From Petunia secreta (Eukaryota > Streptophyta > Magnoliopsida > Solanales > Solanaceae): 64,000 nt of DNA. Made by a program: the position numbers and the translations under genes. Under the pieces are notes generated by a model. That model was not told the origin of the DNA. It saw only the letters and a list, made by a program, of their open reading frames with translations, and did no database searches. Positions 56,547 to 64,000 of the stretch are shown here, in pieces. Numbering within the stretch: the first letter of the stretch is position 1; each line of letters starts with the position of its first letter. The DNA is taken from positions 7,502,001 through 7,566,000 of the forward strand of contig JARKIP010000011.1 in the NCBI GenBank assembly GCA_029990175.1. Reading direction: 5' to 3'.

Positions 56547-59157
56547 ATGATTGTTGGTGGGGAACTACTTAATGTTCCTGAACCATTAGACGTTGTTGTT
56601 CTTTTTGACTTTATCATAGAGGATCTTGGTTATTCGAGTGGTGTGGATCAAGAACAACGCTCAGCTATGGCTGAGACCACGCGGAGCAGCTATGGTGGAG
56701 GACGAGGAGGTCACCACGAAGGATGTTGGTGACGATGGACCCCTCTCTGATGATTTGGAACTCAAGCCCCACCACATCATCCCCTCCAAAATTGATCTTT
56801 CGAAGGACTTTCTTATGCAGCTTCAAACTGAATTAGATGTTAGGAGGAAAATGAACATTCCTGTGGGGATACACCGAGCATGATTACTCAGGCGAATATC
56901 CATCTGGTTCATTCTGATTGCAACTGCGGCCCTGAGGTGAGGGTTAGTATCCCCGCCCCCGAGAGTCAAGTGTGTGATCGAGACGAATGGTGTTCCTTTA
57001 TTTGCACCTATCCTTTCACAATTGGTTTCTCTCTTCCTATCCCCGAGGTGTTGGACACCTTTTGTCGAATTTTTCAAGTGTGCATTGCCCAGATTGGTCC
57101 TGGGATGTGGAGGCACATTCAATGCCTCAAATTTTTGAGCAAATTAGAGGGGGTATCCTTCACCATTGATCATCTTTAGTACCTATTTTCCCCCACCCTT
57201 CATAAGAATGGGGTTGTTCAGCTCAACAAGCGAGGCTCGTACTCGCTGGTTACAAAAAGTGAGGATCTCGAGGACCGCGGGTGGAACGAGCGCTTCGTCC
57301 CTTGCCTACTGACATTCTCTCATCGAGGCCTGATTTTCCCGAGCGGTGGAACTAGGCACGTAAGTGTTTCTTTCTTCGTTTATTTTCGTTTCACTTTTTC
57401 CCTTCTTGACTCCTCGTTCTTGTCTTTTTAGCCGAAGCGGTCCCAATTATTCGCACAAAGAATTTGGTTCAATGGGTTCAGGCTATTATCGATGCTAAAC
57501 CTAGGCCAGAGAGGTCGTGGATGGTTTTGGCTGCTTTGGATGAGAATCAATGGCATGCAAACGGCATAGCGAGCTATTTTTCACCCAACTTTAAGTCTGG
57601 TCTAGTTTTTTGAGACCCTATTCTTCGATGTCTCATTGCCTTTTCTTTGTTGTAGGTCTCCCCAAGAGGGCGATCACCGCGCCGAAGGAGAGGAAACAAA
57701 AGAAGGAAAGAAGGGACAAGAAGGAGGTAGTTCCTGAGGTCGGAGATGCCTTGAATGCTCTCCAAGATTTGATTAGGAACCTCTTGAGAGGAAAAAGTGG
57801 AAAGGAAAAGGAGGAGGAGAAGAAAAAGACGGCTCCCGAGGGGTCACCGGACCTTAGGGCCAGAACAGGTCAAGTATCCTTTCTCTTGATTTCACCTTTT
57901 GTTTCGCTTTTTCCGTTAATCACTCCCTTTCTTTTTTCCTTTCAGTTTTGAGAAAGAAAGAGTTGTCCTCAGGGGGAACTTCAGAAGCAAAGCAAGCTAG
58001 GCTTGAGCCTGTCCCATTCCCTGAGCTCACTCCTGATGATGAGGCGGAGCTAAGACGGGATGAAGTTGTGGTTCCCTTTACTCATAAGCCTGAACTAGTT
58101 CAGGTTATTGATAAAGACATGGGAAACATTCATCCCTCCTCTTCGGTGACAATAAAAGTGGATGATGTTGGGCCATCTCGAGTGGGAGACAAGACTCCTC
58201 GAGCCGCCTCCGAGCCTGCTCCTGATGCGTCTTCTTGGAAGTAGTTCCGCTATATTGAGATTCCTTCGGAGCTTTATCTCCTAGATGGAGACATCCAGGT
58301 CCCGATCAGCCTCCGTGGACTCTTGGGTCCCAAGGAATGCGATCGTCTTAAGGAGTCTCACATTTCTAATTTGATGGCTGATGCTGCTCAGCACGCCATT
58401 CATGTATGCTTTTTTTAATTTTTCTTATATGATTTTGCATTTGCTTCCTTCCCTGACCTTTTGGAATTCTCCTTTGCAGTGTTACATCAACTCTATCAGG
58501 GCTGCCGAGATAGAATGTAGCCAAGACGAAAAGCTTCGACAGTTAAAGGCTGGATGGAGGCGAGAACGAGCGAGTCTCGAGGCCCAGGTGAATGGTCTTG
58601 GGAACGATTTAACGAGTGCGAGGCTTGAGTTGGAGCAAGCTAAAAATTTTGCCAACAAGTCTGACCATGAGATGATCAAAGCCCTCGAGGCTAAACCTGT
58701 TGTTGAGGAAAGAATGGCCCGTTTGAAAGAGCTTTGCGACGCCGAGCTGAAGAGGGTAAAAACCGAGGCTCAATTAGCTATTAATGAGAGGGCCAAGAAA
58801 TTTCATGACGACTTAAAGCGGAAGCTGCTTAAGATGAATGAAATGGCTGCGGAGAAAGAGCAGTTGGCCAAGGAGAAGAGTCAAATCGGAAGCGAGGTTA
58901 AGTTCTTGAGAGGCAAGACTGATTCTTTCTCTTCGAGGCGGAGAATGAGGAGGACCTGGGCCAAAGTTGATAAAAATTGGGCCGTTATTCAAACAAGGCT
59001 GAAGACTCTACAGGAGTGTCGCGGTGGGGTTGACCTTAATGCCGAGATTTCCAAAGCCGAGAGCGATGCTACCGTGGCCCAGAAGCTGATGGAAAATCTC
59101 CCTTCGATCAGTGAGAGCTCAGACGAGGGAGGTGATGACTCCGAAGGGGAGGCTTAG
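56547..59157 (+). pseudogene. second copy of the Tat antisense accessory gene, five exons, degenerate
   Basis: Exons by splice signals: about 56547-57359, 57432-57564, about 57657-57867, 57946-58403, 58480-59157. The domain is recognisable (ELKPHHIIPS, FICTYPFTIGFSLPIPEV, QIGPGMWRHIQCLKFLSKL, NRGSYS-like, EDRGWNERF). Exon 2 has RPERSWMVLAALDENQW. Exon 3 is lysine/glutamate rich. Exon 4 matches LLGPKECDRLKE. Exon 5 is a coiled coil (LRQLKAGWRRERASLEAQV ... KNWAVIQTRLKTL) ending in an acidic tail (SSDEGGDDSEGEA). Introns fall at the same places as in the copy at 18857-21704. Lesions: breaks near 56730 and 56880, a stop at 57177, a frameshift near 57310 and a TAG at 58242. The N-terminal start is uncertain. 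Confidence 0.72.
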
Positions 59158-59436
59158 AGCAGTGCTTTCGTTTCTTTTTTGGTTAAGTCCTTCGTGCCGC
59201 TTATTTTGTAAATACTTGGGCCTCTGAGCCTTTTATTAATGGAAATTCCCTCTGTAGAAATATTGAATATGCTTGCAAGACTTTTAGTATTTTTCGTTGT
59301 TTCAAGCTAGCTTAGGACGACGTCTCGCCCTCGTGCCGTAGGCTTAACTTATGATTAGCTATGCACATCAAATGACAATAAAGAGATGTTAAATCAAAGT
59401 TTATTTCATAGATTGGATGCATCAGCATGCCTTTAT
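59158..59436 (+). other. 3' flank of the second antisense gene
   Basis: Short non-coding stretch with motifs shared with 18.5-18.7 kb ('gacgacgtctcgccct', 'ttaaatcaaagttta'), probably a conserved 3' untranslated region. Confidence 0.5.
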
Positions 59437-60125
59437 GATGCGGGGCAAATCGAGCAACTATCCAAGGCCAAGGAAGAGCATTTCAAGACCATTTTAAGGT
59501 GTCTCAAGCCCTCCCAGGATGAGGCGGACCGCCTCAAAAAGTAGGAGGACCACCCAGTTGAAAATAGCCAAAATTTGGCTAAGTATAGAAATGATTACTC
59601 TCTGGAAATGGAAGATGCGGACCGCCCACTACACAGTGTGGCCAAGGAAGACCCTGCAGAGGCGGACCCCCCAGTGCCCTCTTTGTTTGACAGGAATTTT
59701 TTTTAAGTTGTTATGTAATTCCTATTGTAGCTCTACGTGGCTTATATCTTCTTAGCCCACTTTGGGGGTCTTTTAGACATTACATTAGGAGTGTAGAACA
59801 CATATAGGTACCACACTTAATCATTTTATTTCATTAGCTAGATTTTGAATAATGAAGAACAAATTGAGAGTTGGTCTCTTGGTTGAATGAAACCTTTTAC
59901 CTTTGGTTTGAATCAATTGGTGGCACTAATTGAATCTCGATCCAAACCCGACCGGGCTATTTGCAAGAACTGGGTGTTCTTGAGGACTGTCCGCATAGCA
60001 TTGGTTGTTCTTGACCCGGATCGAAGGTGTCACGAAACCCGTTCTACGTGGCTACTTCGTAGGGAGTTCAAGAACCGTCTTGCTCCTACCGTGTCTTTTT
60101 AGCTTCCGCATTTTACTCCGTATCA
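59437..60125 (+). repeat. 5' LTR of the truncated Gypsy element
   Basis: 689 bp, ends defined by TGATGC and the nearby primer site. It contains three GGCGGACC-type motifs. Without a second copy the left end is tentative. Confidence 0.5.
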
Positions 60126-60128
60126 TCT

Positions 60129-60140
60129 TGGTATTAGAGC
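60129..60140 (+). other. primer-binding site, initiator-Met tRNA type (one mismatch)
   Basis: tggtattagagc, three bases after the LTR; differs from tggtatcagagc at one base. Confidence 0.7.
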
Positions 60141-60627
60141 AACGCTCGGAATTTTTTTCTACAAACCCTCGATCCTTGTTCATCGTACCTAAGTTAGTTT
60201 CTATTTTAGTTTCTTATTTGTTGTTGTTGAAAAAGAAGAAAAATTGAAACAAAAATTGAAAAAGTTGAAAAAAACACCAAAAATTTGCTCATGGTCTTGG
60301 ATTGATTGACCCATTGATTGATTGATATCGGGGTTTGTTCTCTATCAAAAACCCGTCGATTTGGTACCAACATCTTGTGATTTGAAGTTGTGAAACAAGA
60401 TTTGATGATTTGAAACCCTTGTTCTTGAAAAACCCTTGCTATGAACTTGATGAACATTAAAATTTGATTGTTGTTGTTTGGGGTTTGATAAAAATCATTA
60501 GGGTTTGATCATAGTAGTTGAAAACACAATTGGGTACCTTTGATTTGGGAAACTCCTTGAAAATTGTTGGAATTTTGGATGCTAAAACCAAGAAACACGA
60601 TTTTGGACTGTGCTGAAGAACACAATA

Positions 60628-60776
60628 GGGGGGCGCCTAGTCTAAGAGGCGGACCGCCCGTTTTTGTTGAGCTCTCTAGATTTTTGGGTGGCGGGGCGCC
60701 TAGTAGCAGAGGCGGACCGCCTACTTTCCACTGCAGAATTTCGGGCGGACCGCCCACTCTGAAGGGGTGGGGCGCC
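60628..60776 (+). repeat. cluster of GC-rich palindromes
   Basis: GGCGGACCGCC-type palindromes (arms of 5-6 bp around a single A) at 60648-60659, 60711-60721 and 60743-60755 alternate with GGGGCGCC at 60628-60637, 60693-60700 and 60769-60776. Related copies are in the LTR at 59523-59533, 59617-59627 and 59661-59672. Confidence 0.8.
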
Positions 60777-61430
60777 TGTTTTTGGGAAATTGTCCAGGTA
60801 GTTGATTTTTGTAGGATTTCGTGTTTTATTGATTGCGTTGCATCCGTTTAGTACTTTTAGAGTAACATTCCTACTCGATTAGCACTAATCATTTGAACCT
60901 TCAGGATAGTCGTGCCTAGTGGAGAGTAGAGCTCGACGAAGAATGCGTAGAACTATTTGTTTCAAGTCTGCACTCAAAGAGCATAGCGTCCATCGAGTCC
61001 TATCAATTCCACTCGTCCCAAAAAGTGCTGGATCTTGTGGTTCATCATTACCTTCACTAACCATTGTACCTACAAAACAAGGAAACGGTTAGTGAAATAA
61101 CCTCACACACACACCTTACTTGAATTTCACTTGGGTACACTCGTTTAGTGGTGAGGAATTTATCACTCAAGCATGAACAAAGGTGAACACGTAGTTGAAC
61201 CACGTTCCTAATAAAAAACCAAGCAATCCACATTAAGGGAGTGTTGGCTACTATCATGGCCAAGTTGGATGACATGAGCCTAAGACTTGAAAATCTTTAA
61301 AGAAGGACCCCGAGTGTCCAACTTGAAATCGATGAAGGAACAAGTGGCTCAACCATTACCCTGAAACTGTTGAACCCCAAAAATTACCCTTTCTTTAAGA
61401 AAAGATAGGTTTCGGGTATATTTCAACAAA

Positions 61431-64000
61431 ATGGGACTCCAAAGGGCTATCTTTGGAGTCGCCACCTAATTTAAGGATTATTAGGAACCTAAGGTTAACT
61501 AATGAGTGCAATTTATTCTTCATCTAAAAGAAATTAAATTAAAATCAGAGATTCTAAGTAAGTGGTTCTATTAAATTCGAAAGAAGGTCCCTTGCGGGAG
61601 CACTTTCGAAAATCCGCTAAATGCGGTTAATCCGGCGGTTTTTCACGAATTTGTTAAGGATAATAGAATTAATTTTAACTAAGGATAATATAAATAAGAT
61701 AAGATTTTGGTTATGCCAATATTTAGATAAATAGATCAAATTTAAGATTAATTAAATGGATAATTTCAATATGATTGATTGATTTATTAATTAAATGAAT
61801 AAAGGGTAAATAGAATTAAATAAATAAAATAGAATACGCTAAATAAATAATTAGATAAATAATAATAATTGATTAATTGATTGCTTGAGTAAATAGGTAA
61901 ATAAATAAATAACTTAACTAAATAAGCTAGTATTTATATTAATTAAATAAAAGAATAAATGAATAATAATTGATTAATGAATAAATAAATAAATAAATAA
62001 ATAAGTATTATTATTAATTAAATAAATAAATGATGAATTAAATTAAATAAATAAATAAGATGAATTAAATGAATAAATTAATAAATAAATATCGCATAAT
62101 TAATCCGATTAATGAATAAATGAGTAGATAAATAAATAAATATTTAATAAATGGATAAATAAATATAAATAACAGATGGAGATGTGTAATTTAATTAAAT
62201 TTAATTTCTTTTGCACTCGATAATTAACCAAAGATTACTATTATCTTAAACTAATTGGCGCGTCCCAAAGAAACTGGATAAGCAATTATATAATCAATTC
62301 CAAACATGCAATAAGATAACAGTTTAATAAAGCGGCTATCCTACCAAGCTTCTAACATGCAAATCCTAGTCCGGTTTCAGGGATCCTATAACATGCTTTT
62401 CTAAAGGGGACGGGAGGGAAGGAGTTTAGAAGGTAGAACCCGGAGATTGCGGATTGAACGACTACTTTTATTTTTCACATTATGCCCATGAGCCTAAGTT
62501 AAATTAAGCGGCTCAACAAAGCATTTTTTAAAGTCCTTCTTTATTGACTTGAACTTGAGTTTAAAATGCGAGTTGACTCCAATGCGACCTCATCCCAAAG
62601 ACCGTCCCAATTTGCGAGTTTTACCCAACTCGGACTCGTCCCAAGGAGTGTTTTCATGCCCAAAGAAAGAAGAAACAAAGGATTAGCAACCATAAGAACA
62701 AATCAATCAATCCAATAAAGCAGATATCATTCAATTAGTAAAGCACACCAAATGGCCTGGTCAGATTCTTCCAATATGACAACTTTAGAATTTAATTTTA
62801 AAAATACTGAATTAGAACTTAATTGGACCATTTGGATGAATTCAAACACCGGCTAGAACTAATCATAGAAATTGCTACATGCACACCTAATTAGGAAGAA
62901 AACTTACATGCTAAGGGAAACCTCTTTACCTCAGGAATACCAAACTCAAAGCCTAATAGAGCTGAACATAACCAAAAGAAATGACACAGGCATTGAGGCA
63001 TGGGATGAAAAACTTGAAGCATTGCATTCATGCAGCTAATACTCAGGTAGAGAACCTTTTAGAAAACTGACACTAGAGAGAAATAGAAAACATGACATGA
63101 CTGAAACTTTACCTTCGGAGAGCAAGATCAGAATACTGCATTGAGAGTTAGCTTAGGGAAGAGGAATAAACTGATGTCAAGGACAAACTCTGGATGACTA
63201 ATACTACCGGGAAAACATGATTGGACTCCCTAAGCAAACAAAAACAGAAACTCTTCACCTAGACAAGCTTCAGATCCTAAACAACCCCACCTAACTCCCT
63301 GCTTCTCCTGCTTGCTCATTAAACTTTACCACGCCAAGAACTGAAGGCAATACTCTGAAGCTTTAACAGGCCCTTAACAGCTCTTCAGAGACTACTAGAC
63401 CTGTGGACTCCTCTCACACCTGAACACACAACATACAGCTCCATAAACTAACCTGAACAAAAACAACCCATGAACTTCTCTTCAGCCTGAAACAACTCCC
63501 AGGAACTACCCTGCTACTACTCCTGGACTCACTTCCTCCACTGCCCTGGACATACACACACGTTTACTGAATCAAACCACAACTAATTTCAAGCCGACAA
63601 GGTTCTTTCCTCCTCTCTACTTCACCAACAGACATCCTGAACCACTCCCTCATAGTCCATCTGCTCCAATTCCTCTACTACCTGCAACATAACAGAACCA
63701 GACTACCTGCAAATAGAAGACAACCAAGCAATACCTTGAACCCCTCTAAACAATTTGATATACTCACCTCACTAACTGCAGCAACCAGGGAACAACAACC
63801 TTTTTATCTATACTAAGCCCTTCACACAGCCCACACACAGAACTTGAGCTCACCAATACCAGACTATAAACTAATGTTGCAGTATCTTTCATACACCTGC
63901 ATTCGGGACCAACTATACAAGGCTGCAGCATACAGAACCAGATATGCATCCCTAAAAACCAATATAACTTCTTTACATACTCCTTCAACCACCTGCACAA
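61431..64000 (-). mobile_element. possible Ogre-like Gypsy element: primer site and adjoining LTR, truncated by the window
   Basis: Minus strand reads attaggTGGCGACTCCAAAG at 61470-61451; TGGCGACTCC is the start of the tRNA-Arg-type primer site used by Ogre elements. If so, the LTR begins near 61465 and extends to higher coordinates, possibly past 64000, since Ogre LTRs can be several kb. The 61.5-64 kb stretch has no coding signal: AAAT-type repeats at about 61800-62170, then sequence with repeated 'gacctgg/ctgaac/ccaactcc' flavour. No second LTR is visible, so this is tentative. Confidence 0.4.
61800..62170 (+). repeat. degenerate (AAAT)n/(TAAA)n-rich tract
   Basis: Long AT-only tract dominated by ataaataaataa and attaattaaataa units. 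Confidence 0.75.

Larger units (their letters stand above)
55603..59436 (-). mobile_element. remnant of a second Tat element (3' LTR plus antisense gene)
   Basis: The LTR (56180-55603, minus) starts TGTATTGGATAAAAATAG and is preceded by the tract gaggagtggggagac, closely matching the Tat element at 22.07-22.11 kb. Inside it lies the accessory gene on the plus strand (antisense to the element). No gag or pol remains. The remnant ends where another Gypsy LTR begins (59437). Confidence 0.75.
59437..61370 (+). mobile_element. 5' end of another Ty3/Gypsy element (LTR, primer site, leader, gag fragments)
   Basis: LTR 59437-60125 begins TGATGCGGGGC and ends GTATCA; a primer site follows at 60129. 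The leader up to about 61060 has no long ORF. Around 61070-60910 a minus-strand reading resembles a gag start (MVSEGNDEPQDPALFG). At 61215-61310 a plus-strand reading (KGVLATIMAKLDDMSLRLE) resembles gag, so the part after the leader seems rearranged. The element is truncated near 61370. It inserted into the second Tat remnant. Confidence 0.55.

Noticed and set aside
59519..59755. 78-codon plus ORF in the LTR of the truncated Gypsy element
   Set aside because: Within an LTR, no homology, crosses GC-palindrome motifs; a chance ORF.

Overview
The window looks like a repeat-dense stretch of a plant nuclear genome, most likely a Solanaceae species. The best taxonomic clue is a tRNA-derived SINE of the TS/SolS type at about 51.84-52.02 kb. 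The rest is consistent with that: SIRE-type Copia, Athila, Tat, Ogre-like and chromovirus LTR retrotransposons, a Helitron, hAT and Harbinger-like MITEs, high AT content between elements, and no bacterial-type gene organisation. I found no intact host protein gene. Coding capacity belongs almost entirely to transposable elements.

The main feature is a nest of elements whose boundaries can be read from LTR ends and target-site duplications (TSDs). A SIRE-type Copia element (3314-49708, + strand, TSD gatac/gatgc) is the outer shell, with gag and pol at 4.4-9.07 kb and an envelope-like relic at 39.1-40.5 kb. An Athila-type Gypsy complex (9170-38879, - strand, TSD catta) sits between the SIRE pol and its envelope-like region. 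It has three LTRs, two of them side by side. One of these is split by a Helitron (11694-28889, - strand), which inserted between A and T without a TSD. The Helitron in turn carries a young Tat-lineage Gypsy element (11925-22648, + strand, TSD acatc). Separately, a young CRM/Reina-like chromovirus (40894-48424, - strand, TSD gacta) entered the SIRE 3' untranslated region. LTR divergence counted by eye follows the nesting: about 8% for SIRE (sampled), about 6% for Athila (sampled), 4 of 559 sites for Tat and 3 of 751 for the chromovirus.

The most interesting content is in the Tat element. gag-protease and pol lie in one frame separated by a single TAG, followed by CAA CCA, which fits the TMV-type readthrough consensus. 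Between pol and the 3' LTR the element carries a gene on the opposite strand. It has its own TATA box, five exons with GT-AG introns, a domain resembling the 'putative gypsy type transposon' family, and a long coiled coil with an acidic tail. A diverged copy with corresponding exons and introns lies at 56.5-59.2 kb, in the remnant of another Tat element whose LTR is at 55603-56180. This looks like a conserved accessory gene of a Tat subfamily.

The right part of the window (49.7-64 kb) holds a MITE inside a MITE that also contains a solo Athila-type LTR (TSD ataag), the SINE, a low-complexity host-like stretch, a further Harbinger-like MITE, the second Tat remnant, the 5' end of another Gypsy element (LTR 59437-60125) with a cluster of GC-rich palindromes, and finally the primer-binding end of what may be an Ogre-like element running off the window. 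The left edge (1-1370) is the 3' end of another Tat-like element.
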